From JANQKX01 sp039028695 (GTDB lineage: Bacteria > Pseudomonadota > Alphaproteobacteria > Kiloniellales > Kiloniellaceae), in the NCBI GenBank assembly GCA_039028695.1, contig JBCCHN010000019.1, positions 1 through 56,843 of the forward strand: 56,843 nucleotides of DNA, given 5' to 3'. Shown here in pieces: positions 1 to 8,040 of this stretch; positions within the stretch are counted from its first letter, which is position 1; each line of letters opens with the position of its first letter. Both the position numbers and the translations under genes were made by a program. The notes below the pieces were generated by a model. That model was given only the letters and a program-made list of their open reading frames with translations, did not search any database and was not told where the DNA came from.

Positions 1-42
1 CGCAAAGATGTCCCCGTTTTCCAGGACTTTATGGATGTCTAG
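1..42 (+). CDS. Possible 3' end of a truncated gene
   Basis: The first 42 bases read in frame 1 as 13 codons (RKDVPVFQDFMDV) ending in TAG. This could be the C-terminal tail of a gene entering from the left edge. There is too little to identify a family, and chance open reading over 13 codons is common. The next 190 bases to the phytanoyl-CoA dioxygenase-like gene show no convincing gene. Confidence 0.2.
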   Translation, partial: RKDVPVFQDFMDV

Positions 43-236
43 ATGGATATCGGCATTGCGGGTCCGGAGTTTACCGCCGTGCATGCTGTCAAAATAACAG
101 TCGACTCTTGGTATCCTAAATCCGGCGTCAAGGCTTCCCTATCCTTTGTCCTATTTCCAATCTCTTTAAGGGCGACGATCGGCTCATACAAGCCGCCTCT
201 TGTTAGCGGCAAGCCTCTTTCCCGGAAAGGCCGTGG

Positions 237-1097
237 TTAGAGCCTTTGCCAAATTTGCGGATAAAGATCCGTGCCAGGCCGATCGCCGGGCCTGAGCCCC
301 TGGGCGGTCATAACGGCGCTGTGGTCCGGGTCCATGCCGCAGTCGCGAAACTTGATGCGCACGTCATCCCCTAACCACTTGGTCGTAAAGACTCGCAGCT
401 CACAATCGTCATCCAACTTGCCCGAGCCCCCGTGCATGATCCGGCTGTTGAAGGCGACGCAGTCCCCAGGCTCCATGTCCCAGCTTACCACCCCGAACTT
501 TTCGGGATTGGCGTTGATATCGGGAAAGTCCATATCCCCAATCCGGGAGAAGTCCACCTGATCGATTCCCTCTTTTCCATCCGGGTTCAAGTTGCCGAAG
601 TTGTATTGGTAGAAGACGGAATCGAGGCGGTGTGATCCGGGCACATAAGCCAGTGCGTTTTCCTTTTTGACTGCGACCAGGGGCATCCAGATGGTGCAGG
701 TATCATAGCCCTCCACCGACCAATAGGGCTCGTCCTGGTGCCAGGGCGTTGCAAACTGGCTCCCGTGGGAGCGCACGAAGACCGCATCAAAATAAAAGTT
801 GATCCGCGTCGAGCCCATCAAGTGACCGGCGAGTTCGGCGGCAGGTGAATCGTAAATAAAGCGCTGGTATTCGGGGACGTTTTGCCAGGCTTGACTATCG
901 TAGAACATGGTGCGCCCGGCGGCATCCCGATCCCATACCCGCGAGCGGGTTGAGGGCGCCTCGCAGTTGGTCAGCAGGCCTTTTTTTAGTAACTCAATCC
1001 AGTCGCCATCGAACATCTCGCGCAAAAAGACCACGCCATCGCGATGATAGGTGGCAATTTCATCAGCCGTCACAGTGCGGGGCAAGTCCTTGTTCAT
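237..1097 (-). CDS. Phytanoyl-CoA dioxygenase family (PhyH-like) Fe(II)/2-oxoglutarate oxygenase
   Basis: 286 residues, typical for PhyH-family oxygenases. The double-stranded beta-helix facial triad is visible: His120 and Asp122 in the WHQDEPYW segment and a distal His222 in RIMHGGSG. Arg235 (CELRVF) is the likely 2-oxoglutarate carboxylate anchor. The family hydroxylates carbon next to CoA esters, quaternary amines (ectoine, betaine-like) or other small molecules, so the substrate cannot be read from sequence. It is transcribed alone, downstream of and in the same direction as the plsC operon, from which a terminator-like hairpin separates it. The window holds two other oxygenases of probable quaternary-amine metabolism (26.5 and 53.1 kb), but nothing ties this gene to them. 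Confidence 0.85.
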   Translation of the reverse strand: MNKDLPRTVTADEIATYHRDGVVFLREMFDGDWIELLKKGLLTNCEAPSTRSRVWDRDAAGRTMFYDSQAWQNVPEYQRFIYDSPAAELAGHLMGSTRINFYFDAVFVRSHGSQFATPWHQDEPYWSVEGYDTCTIWMPLVAVKKENALAYVPGSHRLDSVFYQYNFGNLNPDGKEGIDQVDFSRIGDMDFPDINANPEKFGVVSWDMEPGDCVAFNSRIMHGGSGKLDDDCELRVFTTKWLGDDVRIKFRDCGMDPDHSAVMTAQGLRPGDRPGTDLYPQIWQRL

Positions 1098-1160
1098 CAG
1101 CCAGCCTTCCTAAAATCCAATCTTACGATGGTAGCATGAGTCACTTTGATCGGCCCGACA

Positions 1161-1190
1161 ATCAAAAAAACCCATCTCTCTAAGAGATAA
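1161..1190 (-). terminator. Intrinsic terminator of the ftsEX-ydcF-plsC operon
   Basis: Read on the minus strand, a 6-bp stem (ATCTCT, loop of 3, AGAGAT; plus-strand 1174-1188) is followed by GGG and a run of seven T (plus-strand A-run 1164-1170). It lies about 40 bases past the plsC stop, before the PhyH-like gene. Confidence 0.6.
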
Positions 1191-1227
1191 AAGCGATTTT
1201 ATTCGGCGTCTCTCTCCGGGAGGCAAG

Positions 1228-1959
1228 CTAAGAATCTGGGTGCTTGTCCCTTGCCTCCGCGATCAGGCGCTGGCTGTTGTTCTGAATGGTTTCTTCCAAC
1301 TCGGCCATGAAGGCCTTGCGCTTCCTGCCCGGCGGCACAGGGGGCAGGATCTCCATTACAATGGTTCCCGGCTTTTTCAAAAAAGCCCGGCGCGGCCAAA
1401 ACAGCCCCGAATTAAGGGCAATGGGAACCACCGGCAGATTCAACTGGCTGTAAAGCGCGGCCACCCCGGGGTGAAAAGGGCGCTGCTCATCAGGGAAGGT
1501 TCGAGTGCCTTCGGGAAAGATGACCAAGGGCTGCTTACGTCCGGTGATGAATTTGGCTCGGGCGACCATGCGCTTGAGTTCCGCCGCGCCCCCCTCCCGG
1601 TCGATGGCGACGATCCCGGCCCGGCTGATGAACCAGCCAAAGAGCGGCAACCACGTCAACTCCCGCTTCAGTACGAAGGAAGGATCTTTCAAAAGAACGG
1701 AAAAGACAAAGGTATCCCAGGCGGACTGATGCTTGGCGGCGATCAGGTAAGGTGCTTCGGGCAAATGCTCTTTGCCCCTGATTTCATAGTCCACATTGCA
1801 GATTACCTTTAGGCCCCAAAACATGCCGCTGGAGAGCACATAGCCGACCCGCCTGGGCCAGTGCGGTGGGCCCAGCAAGAGGGGCAAGCAGAGCGTCAGC
1901 AGGCAAAAACCATAGCTGTAGAAAAAGATGTTGAACAGCAATGAGCGCAGGAAAATCAT
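1228..1959 (-). CDS. plsC: 1-acyl-sn-glycerol-3-phosphate acyltransferase (PlsC family)
   Basis: 243 residues, the normal PlsC length. It transfers a fatty acyl group to lysophosphatidate, giving phosphatidate in membrane lipid synthesis. The catalytic block reads KHQSAWD, with His77 and Asp82 forming the HX4D motif, and the glycerol-phosphate binding block FPEGTR lies at about 148-153. A hydrophobic N-terminus (residues 3-30) should anchor it to the inner membrane. The start codon overlaps the stop of the upstream YdcF-like gene by four bases, so the two are probably translationally coupled. It is the last gene of a minus-strand operon starting at ftsE. Paralogues are common in alphaproteobacteria, so it need not be the only PlsC in the genome. 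Confidence 0.92.
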   Translation of the reverse strand: MIFLRSLLFNIFFYSYGFCLLTLCLPLLLGPPHWPRRVGYVLSSGMFWGLKVICNVDYEIRGKEHLPEAPYLIAAKHQSAWDTFVFSVLLKDPSFVLKRELTWLPLFGWFISRAGIVAIDREGGAAELKRMVARAKFITGRKQPLVIFPEGTRTFPDEQRPFHPGVAALYSQLNLPVVPIALNSGLFWPRRAFLKKPGTIVMEILPPVPPGRKRKAFMAELEETIQNNSQRLIAEARDKHPDS

Positions 1960-2612
1960 GAACCAGCCTCCTGAGGCACCTCATTCCTACCCAACTGCGC
2001 GGTGATGGTTTGGCGGACCAAAGCTAAGAGGTACTTGTTATATTCCGACACTAGCAGACGCGCACTGCCCGGCCAGCGCCACCAATCCTCTTGTTTATAG
2101 TGGGCCGGAAAAACTGGGTGGGGAATGATCTGGCTGCGTGGCATGCTCTCTTCGAATTCCAGCAGGCTGCGGGGCATGTGATAGTTGGCGGTTACCAAGC
2201 GCAGGGATTCATAACCTTCCTCGGACATCCAAGCGGCCGTCTCCACCGCGTTGCCGCGGGTGTTATCCGCCTCATAGCCCAAGGCGACGCAGCAGTCCAG
2301 CTCGCCAGGGGATTCCTGAAACAGACGCAACAGCTCGCGCACCTCCAATCCCCGATAAACGCCCGAGACAAAGAGCTTTTCCGCTTTGTTGTCGGCTAAG
2401 AGCTCCAGCCCCTTCTCCAACCGGCCACTGCCGCCGGTCAGGACCACGATGGCATCGGTTTGTTGGGTGCTCGGGCTGGGTTGCTCGGGAAGTTGGCCGG
2501 CATACCAGAACAAGCCCGCCAGCCAGACGATCGCCGCCACCAGGACCAGCCCCATGGCGAGGCGCCAGAAAGAGCCAAGTAAACGTCGGCGGGGGGCGAA
2601 TATGGACCGCAT
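1956..2612 (-). CDS. YdcF/SanA/ElyC-like DUF218 membrane protein
   Basis: 218 residues with one N-terminal transmembrane segment (about residues 16-38) followed by a DUF218 domain. The domain core is visible as DAIVVLTGGSGRLEKG, the motif NTRGNAVETA and the segment LVTANYHMPRS. E. coli relatives such as ElyC and SanA affect envelope and peptidoglycan/ECA homeostasis; the biochemical function of DUF218 is not settled. It sits between ftsX (21-base gap) and plsC (4-base overlap), consistent with a cell-envelope role. The domain is predicted to face the periplasm. Confidence 0.85.
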   Translation of the reverse strand: MRSIFAPRRRLLGSFWRLAMGLVLVAAIVWLAGLFWYAGQLPEQPSPSTQQTDAIVVLTGGSGRLEKGLELLADNKAEKLFVSGVYRGLEVRELLRLFQESPGELDCCVALGYEADNTRGNAVETAAWMSEEGYESLRLVTANYHMPRSLLEFEESMPRSQIIPHPVFPAHYKQEDWWRWPGSARLLVSEYNKYLLALVRQTITAQLGRNEVPQEAGS

Positions 2613-2633
2613 GCCTTGTGCCCCTTCGCTGAT

Positions 2634-3551
2634 CTATAACATCCGCGAGAGGGAGTGCAGCACGGTGATCCGGGCCGTCAGCATGGTGACGGTCGCGGCG
2701 ATCAGGGGCAAAAGGCCCAGAAGCGCCCACTCCCAGGGCTGCAAGGACAGGGTCGGCAGTAAGGTCTCCTCCAACTGGCTGATGAAGTGATCGGCGGCAA
2801 AGAGGGTCAAGCCGGCGCAGGCCAGCCCGATCAGTCCGCCGCGCAGGCCCAGGCCCAGCGCATGCCATTGAAACTGCCGGGCCACATAGGCGTCGTGTGC
2901 GCCGATCAAGTGCAACAGTTCGATGATCTGGCGGTGCACGGCCAGGCCCATGCGGGTGACGAAGACCACCATCACCACGGCCGACAGGCCCACCAGCACC
3001 ACCACGAAGAGTGCCACCAGCCGAACCAGGCCCGCCAGGTTCAACAGGCTGCCCAGCCATTGCTGATGATCATCCACCGTGGTGCCCGGCACCGATTGGC
3101 GCAGGCGCTGGCGCAGCGCCCCCAGATCGAAGCGGCCCTCCGTGTCGATGGTAACGGCGATGAGCCGGGGTAGGGGCAGACTGGCCGAGGCATCGCTCAC
3201 CCCCAGCCAGGGCTCCAACAGCTGGTTGATCTCCGCCAGGGGCATGGGCTCTGCAGCGGTCACCCCCTCGGTCGCCTGTAGGATGTCCATCACGCGATTG
3301 ACGGCGGCCTCGTTGCCGGTGTTGTCCTCCTCGGTCTCTGCGTCCGCCAAGGGGGCGGCCGGCACCTGAATGGTAAGCTGGCCGGTCAGGCTGGATTGCC
3401 ACTGCCCTGCCACTTTGGTCATGGCCATGGCGCTGACCAGGGCCAGGGCGGCCAGATAGACCATCACCGCGATCAGCCAGGGCAAATAGCGGCCCGAGGC
3501 GTCCCGCTTCAGGGGAATGTCCCGGCGTCGCTCGAAAACCGCGCCGCTCAT
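2634..3551 (-). CDS. ftsX: Cell division protein FtsX
   Basis: 305 residues with the FtsX layout: a short cytoplasmic N-terminus, a first membrane segment (about 24-45), a large periplasmic loop (about 46-165), then three membrane segments in the C-terminal half. FtsX is the membrane partner of the FtsE ATPase. In other bacteria FtsEX activates peptidoglycan hydrolases at the septum. The start overlaps the ftsE stop by four bases (ATGA arrangement), the normal coupled ftsE-ftsX order. The periplasmic loop is the poorly conserved part that would bind a hydrolase activator; no such activator gene is next to it here. Confidence 0.93.
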   Translation of the reverse strand: MSGAVFERRRDIPLKRDASGRYLPWLIAVMVYLAALALVSAMAMTKVAGQWQSSLTGQLTIQVPAAPLADAETEEDNTGNEAAVNRVMDILQATEGVTAAEPMPLAEINQLLEPWLGVSDASASLPLPRLIAVTIDTEGRFDLGALRQRLRQSVPGTTVDDHQQWLGSLLNLAGLVRLVALFVVVLVGLSAVVMVVFVTRMGLAVHRQIIELLHLIGAHDAYVARQFQWHALGLGLRGGLIGLACAGLTLFAADHFISQLEETLLPTLSLQPWEWALLGLLPLIAATVTMLTARITVLHSLSRML

Positions 3552-4273
3552 GTCACCTCCCCGCCATGGGGCACTTCAACCATTTGCCCGACGGCGCCGG
3601 TACCGCCGAGGAAATCTCGCTCCACCGTGAGGCGACCGCTGGCCAGGCGCAGCACCGGATGGGCGAATTGGGCCACCAGGCTCTCGTTGTGGGTGGCGAT
3701 GATCACCGTGGTGCCCAGCTTGTTCAACTCCTCGAAAAGGTACATGAGCCGGATGGCGATGCGGTCGTCCACATTGCCCGTGGGCTCGTCGGCCAAGAGG
3801 ATCGATGGCCGGGTGATCACCGCCCGGGCGATGGCAATGCGCTGCTGCTGGCCGCCCGACAGGGTGGGGGGCAGGGCCTCCAGGTGGTCGGCCAGGCCCA
3901 CCCAGGCCAATAGCTCGGCCACATCCTGGCGGGTGGTGCGGTCGCTCTCCCCATTGATGGCCAGCGGCAGGGAGACGTTTTCGATGGCGGTCAGGTGGTC
4001 CAGTAGGTGAAAGTCCTGAAACACCACGCCGATGCGCCGGCGCATCTCCGCCCGCTCGGCCCGGCGCAGGCTGGCCACGTCCTGATCGAACAGGCTGACC
4101 CTGCCCGCCGTCGGCGTCAGGCTCAGGTACATCATCCTCAACAGCGATGACTTGCCCGCCCCGGACGCCCCGGTCAGGAAATGAAAGCTGCCCGGGGCAA
4201 AGGCATAGCTTACCTCCTCCAGGACCTTGGGCCCCTCCCCATAGCTGAGTGCCACTTCCTCAAAACGGACCAC
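3548..4273 (-). CDS. ftsE: Cell division ATP-binding protein FtsE
   Basis: 241 residues, a complete ABC ATPase. Walker A (GASGAGKS) is at 35-42, the Q-loop Gln86 in VVFQDF, the signature LSGGQ at 138-142, and Walker B/D-loop ADEPTGN at about 161-167. It hydrolyses ATP to drive FtsX conformational change at the division site. It is the first gene of the ftsE-ftsX-ydcF-plsC operon on the minus strand. Upstream it is separated by 188 bases from the divergent zinc-ribbon gene, a neighbourhood common in alphaproteobacteria. Confidence 0.95.
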   Translation of the reverse strand: MVRFEEVALSYGEGPKVLEEVSYAFAPGSFHFLTGASGAGKSSLLRMMYLSLTPTAGRVSLFDQDVASLRRAERAEMRRRIGVVFQDFHLLDHLTAIENVSLPLAINGESDRTTRQDVAELLAWVGLADHLEALPPTLSGGQQQRIAIARAVITRPSILLADEPTGNVDDRIAIRLMYLFEELNKLGTTVIIATHNESLVAQFAHPVLRLASGRLTVERDFLGGTGAVGQMVEVPHGGEVT

Positions 4274-4461
4274 GGGCTAGGCTTTTCCTCTTTTTTTCTT
4301 TGGTCGAGACGGGTTTTCACTCTGTGGCAGGGCAAAACACCGCCCCTTCAATTTGCTTTTGCTTGGCCCGGGGCTACCCTATTCCCCAGACAAACTTGCT
4401 TTGACTATCCGGCACTTTTATAAGTCTAATTGGTCTGCGCGCGTCGGGGCACGTTTTTTTT

Positions 4462-5340
4462 ATGATTATTCAGTGCGAAAGCTGTCAGGTTTCCTTCGAG
4501 CTTGACGCCAGCTTGCTGGGTGAGACCGGCCGCAAGGTGCGCTGCTCCAAATGCGGCCACCAATGGCATCAGGCGCCGACCGTCGGCCCCGATTCCTCTA
4601 AAACCGGTGGTGCGGGGGCTGGGGTGTCCGATAGGGCGCCTGAGTCGGATCCGGACGATTCGGACTTAGACGACATCATCGAAATCGACCCGGATTCCGA
4701 CGAGTCCCAGCCGGAAGACGCGCCGGACCAGGGGGAGCCGCCAGACCAATCGGAGGGCGAGCGGCCCGAAATGCCCCGGGTGATTTCCCTGGCGGCCAAG
4801 AAAAAATCTGAAAAGTCGGGCAAGAAGGGTCTCAAGCTGAAAGGCAAGTCTTCGGGCAGTGGCCCGGCCCTGGCGGCGGGCAACGCGGCTGGGCGCAGCC
4901 GGGCGGTGACCATCGGCTGGGTGGCCTTGATCCTCTTTTTGGCCGGCAGTCTGGGCGGCGCCTTGGTGGCCCGCGAGGCGGTGGTGGAGCGCTTCCCCCA
5001 CATGGGGCCTCTCTATGCCGCCATCGGCATCACCGGCGATCCCCCCGGCGAGGGCTTGTCCTTGGAGGAGGTCACCTCGATCCGCCGCAAGGACGGCGAC
5101 GACCGCCTCCTGATCATCCAGGGACTGGTCCTCAATGTCAGCGACAAGATCCGCCCAGTCCCCCCTTTGCGCGCCAGCCTCACCGACAGCACCGGCCAAG
5201 AATTGGTCGGCTGGACCTTCCCCGCCTTGGAAGCCGACCTGGCCCCCGGCGAAACCACCCCCTTCGAAACCTACACCAAAAACCCACCCAAAGAGGGCAG
5301 TAATCTCGCCATCGGCTTTGAGGGGGAAGAGGGGGAGTAA
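4462..5340 (+). CDS. MJ0042-type zinc-ribbon / DUF3426 membrane protein
   Basis: 292 residues. The N-terminus carries a four-cysteine ribbon, Cys5-x2-Cys8 and Cys28-x2-Cys31, the MJ0042 zinc finger. Then follow an acidic Asp/Glu/Ser/Pro-rich linker (about 45-105), a Lys-rich stretch, one membrane segment (about 150-170) and a C-terminal DUF3426-like beta domain (about 195-285) expected in the periplasm. The molecular function is unknown. It is commonly found divergent from ftsE in alphaproteobacteria, as here. No clear Shine-Dalgarno precedes the ATG, which follows directly on a run of T, so the transcript may be nearly leaderless. Confidence 0.82.
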   Translation: MIIQCESCQVSFELDASLLGETGRKVRCSKCGHQWHQAPTVGPDSSKTGGAGAGVSDRAPESDPDDSDLDDIIEIDPDSDESQPEDAPDQGEPPDQSEGERPEMPRVISLAAKKKSEKSGKKGLKLKGKSSGSGPALAAGNAAGRSRAVTIGWVALILFLAGSLGGALVAREAVVERFPHMGPLYAAIGITGDPPGEGLSLEEVTSIRRKDGDDRLLIIQGLVLNVSDKIRPVPPLRASLTDSTGQELVGWTFPALEADLAPGETTPFETYTKNPPKEGSNLAIGFEGEEGE

Positions 5341-5573
5341 TCCGGCAAGGTTCGTTTTTCGTAACGTGCGTTGCGAGGTGCGAAACTTATAGCCCTGATT
5401 CAAGACCGTAACTTACGATTGATAGAATTGCATTGCCAATATTCTCTGACCATTTTATCTGCCACCCCTCAGAGCGAACTTGCGTCTATATAAACCGCCG
5501 TATTGCAAAATGGTTTAGTATATTTCTGCGTGTATCCAGATTCGCTCTCGACTGCTATTTCAGTCACTAGACT

Positions 5574-5918
5574 TTAATTGCAATCATCTTTGACCCAGCT
5601 AGGTTTTTTATGATCAGCACCCGCCCAAGTCCAATCTGATAAAATATCAATGTAAGACGCTCGGTCATATTTTTCACTGTCACGAAATTCGCTAAAAGTT
5701 GAGTACCCATAGCCAAGACCGACAATTTTGGATTTATATGGCTCCACAACTTTGTAATCGCTGATGACGATCATGCCATTTCTGTATCCAAAGTTCTTTA
5801 CAAGAAGAGCTGCAGTTATTGAAATATTCCGGTCTATTGACAGTTCAAATGGCACTATGATTTCAAAGCCTAAGTCTTCCGATGCTTGCCTCCAAATTCT
5901 GACTAAGTTTTTACACAT
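5574..5918 (-). CDS. Hypothetical protein, third gene of AT-rich orphan operon
   Basis: 114 residues, not recognised. No signal peptide or membrane segment is evident. The sequence is mixed alpha/beta with aromatic residues clustered at the C-terminus (DWTWAGADHKK). It is the last of three tightly packed minus-strand ORFs (gap of two bases to the previous one), all clearly more AT-rich than the flanking genes. Compact AT-rich sets of small soluble proteins are often toxin/immunity remnants or other transferred cargo, but no family can be named from the sequence. Confidence 0.5.
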   Translation of the reverse strand: MCKNLVRIWRQASEDLGFEIIVPFELSIDRNISITAALLVKNFGYRNGMIVISDYKVVEPYKSKIVGLGYGYSTFSEFRDSEKYDRASYIDILSDWTWAGADHKKPSWVKDDCN

Positions 5919-5920
5919 TG

Positions 5921-6313
5921 CTATTGGCCTTTTGTGGGCAATGGCTGGGGCAAACCATATTTTTTGACCATGTGATTCAAAAACACCTGATTATCTGATT
6001 CCAATATCCACAATGTTGAATCAAAAGCTGTGAGCTTCACTTCGTACTTGTCATCTTTGAATCCAGCAAACTCGCCATCGACTGTTTGGAAAATCTCCTC
6101 ATAAAAATGCCGGAGATCATGGTCTGACAAAGATCCAGATGAAGCTTTTAGAGTTTTGACAAGTTCGCCTGCGCGATTACCAAGACACCAGTCCATATCC
6201 ACATGCCATTTGGTAATAGAAAAAAACTTTTCTAAGTCTTCGAAGAAAGATGGCATGTCGTAAATTTGCCCATCTTCACCATGCTGCCTAATTTCAACTT
6301 TGGACCAGGTCAT
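5921..6313 (-). CDS. Hypothetical soluble protein, second gene of AT-rich orphan operon
   Basis: 130 residues, not recognised. It is acidic, rich in Trp, Phe and Asp, with no membrane segment. Its start overlaps the stop of the upstream 77-residue ORF by four bases, which supports all three being real and co-translated. An acidic protein following a small basic one is the pattern of an immunity/toxin pair, but there is no diagnostic motif. Base composition points to acquisition by transfer. Confidence 0.5.
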   Translation of the reverse strand: MTWSKVEIRQHGEDGQIYDMPSFFEDLEKFFSITKWHVDMDWCLGNRAGELVKTLKASSGSLSDHDLRHFYEEIFQTVDGEFAGFKDDKYEVKLTAFDSTLWILESDNQVFLNHMVKKYGLPQPLPTKGQ

Positions 6314-6543
6314 TCTTCTGCCTGCTTCTGAATTATTCGGTAAATCTCACGATTTTGAACGCACTTATAACTGCCTCCTCTGGAGCCACCCTTAATTTTT
6401 TTAAATGTCATATTACCAAAGTGGCAGGTACTGAAAGTCTGTGTGAATGTCGCTTTCCCTCGGAGGGCCTTTGCGCTTCCATATTGATAGGCCCCTCCAA
6501 CAGTGACTGGCATGATAATTACATCTAATTCTTTCTTCGCCAT
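6310..6543 (-). CDS. Small basic hypothetical protein, first gene of AT-rich orphan operon
   Basis: 77 residues, rich in Lys, Arg and Gly, with two Cys (Cys40 in the STCHFGN segment and Cys61 in YKCVQN). No recognised domain. It opens a three-gene minus-strand cluster whose members overlap or abut. The C-terminal half (KKIKGGSRGGSYK) could bind nucleic acid or be the catalytic end of a toxin; this is only inference from charge. The 70 bases upstream are very AT-rich and separate it from the divergent 168-residue ORF. Confidence 0.45.
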   Translation of the reverse strand: MAKKELDVIIMPVTVGGAYQYGSAKALRGKATFTQTFSTCHFGNMTFKKIKGGSRGGSYKCVQNREIYRIIQKQAEE

Positions 6544-6614
6544 ACCTATCCACCATTTTGTTCAAATATTATCGCATTATAATTGTCTTAAAATAATTTT
6601 GCGATCACTAGTTT

Positions 6615-7121
6615 ATGCCTGAAAACTCCCTCATCAAGCGCCGGTTTAAATACAAGCTGCCGCAAGGCCTGAGCCATCCGATTGGTGCTCAGTCGATCAG
6701 CGAGTATTTCGCGGACATTCCCATGTTCGACGAGATTGAGTTGGTCATGGGCGACAAGCTCGATGAACCGATGGGAATTTTCATGCCAGGTTGGGGTCAT
6801 AAGTTAAAGAATCCTCCCCAGAGATTGGATTTTAGTGAACTGGCTCAAGCATACTATAGCAGTTCCGCCACTAGTGACTCGCTAGACTGGACTTTGCAAA
6901 TTAGACCTGTGCCAAGTCAGCAAAAGAATGCAATCAAAGAAATCTTGGTAGGGAATGGTTTTCGAAATATCAAAAAATGGCTCAAAGAGTACAAACCTGA
7001 GACTTGGTATGAGGGTTATCGTTGTCTCCAGATCGGGATAAATGATGATTTTACCGAACTATTTGTCCTTGAAACCCACAATCAATGGGTGGTCCACAAG
7101 AAGGTCGTGCCCATCCAATGA
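6615..7121 (+). CDS. Hypothetical protein, divergent member of the AT-rich island
   Basis: 168 residues beginning MPENSLIKRRFKYKLP. No signal peptide or membrane segment, no recognised domain. It is divergent from the three-gene orphan operon and shares its AT-rich composition. The 3' end is followed by a weak terminator-like hairpin. Codon use in the second half (many AAA/AAT codons) differs from that of the flanking housekeeping genes, suggesting common origin with the neighbouring orphans. Confidence 0.5.
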   Translation: MPENSLIKRRFKYKLPQGLSHPIGAQSISEYFADIPMFDEIELVMGDKLDEPMGIFMPGWGHKLKNPPQRLDFSELAQAYYSSSATSDSLDWTLQIRPVPSQQKNAIKEILVGNGFRNIKKWLKEYKPETWYEGYRCLQIGINDDFTELFVLETHNQWVVHKKVVPIQ

Positions 7122-7144
7122 TGGCCGAAAAAGGGAAGTCACTT

Positions 7145-7167
7145 AAGACTCAATGGGTCTTTTTCCA
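7145..7167 (+). terminator. Possible terminator after the orphan 168-residue gene
   Basis: AAGAC (7145-7149) pairs with GTCTT (7157-7161) around a 7-base interval and is followed by further T residues to 7164. The stem is short, so the call is weak. Confidence 0.4.
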
Positions 7168-7308
7168 TCCGTCTTGCGTATCGTTTCCCACGTACCGTCT
7201 CTCCGAATAAGAGTTCGTAAATAAGGGACATCATCTTGCGGCTGTGACAATTCTCGCGGCGCACCGTCCCTCTCCCGAGAAGAAAACCATTCCTAACACA
7301 AACCCACC

Positions 7309-8040
7309 CTACCTCACCTGCGCGCCGATCTTGGTTAGGATCCAGGCTTCGTTGTGGCCGTCGGATTCGGCGCGGGCGTAGGGGGCGCCGTAGCGGGAGA
7401 TGAGGAGGTCGCGGAACACCGTGACAACGGTTTCGTTCGTGGTGGTTTCCCGGGCCGTGATGATATAGCGGTCGCGCCATTTGGCGCCGATGTGCTCCCG
7501 GTCGAAATAGCCGGTGCCGAAGAGGCCGTGTGCCTCCTTCCCCGCGACGATCGGATTGTCAAGCACCGGCAGGATCGTGTCCAGGGCGGCGGCTACCTCT
7601 GCGATGGGCGCATCGAATTTCATGCAATAGGGCGGAAAGGGATAGTGCCGTCCGTCAATCCCAAAGACCTGCTTCATCAGCGTGAAGGCAAATTGCTTTT
7701 GGAAGCGAACAAAGGCGTCTTTTTCATTTTCGATATCCAGGCCGCTGCGAAAGCCCTCTTGCGCCCCTTCGATGAAGGCGGACGACCAGGTGGAATGATA
7801 AAAGGCCGTTTCATAGGCGCTCACCACGGTGGCGGGGGAGAGGTTCTGGCAATCCGGGATAAGGGGACCGCCGCCGTCCTCGGCGCTCTTGCGGAGCGTC
7901 GGTGCCCCCGGCGCCGAACAGGCCGCGAGCCCAAGCACGGCCAGGAAGAGCAGCGCGATGCTCTGCGGTCTTTTGAAAAAGCCCCACCGGGGCTCTGCTT
8001 CCCCTCTCTTTGACTTAAGGCCAAGGCTCACGATCACCAC
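7309..8040 (-). CDS. Putative lipoprotein of unknown function
   Basis: Up to 243 residues from a GTG start. A lipoprotein signal is clear: basic FFKRP, a hydrophobic stretch and the lipobox LGLAAC, giving Cys41 as the acylated residue. The mature part (about 200 residues) has two further cysteines (in IPDCQN and PPYCMK) and no family I recognise. The start is uncertain: no ATG precedes the signal sequence in frame, and a terminator-like hairpin (7975-7994) lies inside the first codons as drawn. It stands alone between the AT-rich island and the cpdR region. Confidence 0.65.
   Translation of the reverse strand: MVIVSLGLKSKRGEAEPRWGFFKRPQSIALLFLAVLGLAACSAPGAPTLRKSAEDGGGPLIPDCQNLSPATVVSAYETAFYHSTWSSAFIEGAQEGFRSGLDIENEKDAFVRFQKQFAFTLMKQVFGIDGRHYPFPPYCMKFDAPIAEVAAALDTILPVLDNPIVAGKEAHGLFGTGYFDREHIGAKWRDRYIITARETTTNETVVTVFRDLLISRYGAPYARAESDGHNEAWILTKIGAQVR
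7975..7994 (-). terminator. Terminator-like hairpin inside the start of the lipoprotein gene
   Basis: On the minus strand a 6-bp GC-rich stem (AGCCCC, loop GGT, GGGGCT; plus 7980-7994) is followed directly by TTTTTC. It falls within the first 25 codons of the lipoprotein frame, so it is either an attenuator in a leader or a chance structure. Confidence 0.4.

Noticed and set aside
5574..6543. Firm toxin-antitoxin or polymorphic-toxin call for the AT-rich ORFs
   Set aside because: Only size, charge and overlap suggest it; no catalytic motif or known immunity family is recognisable.
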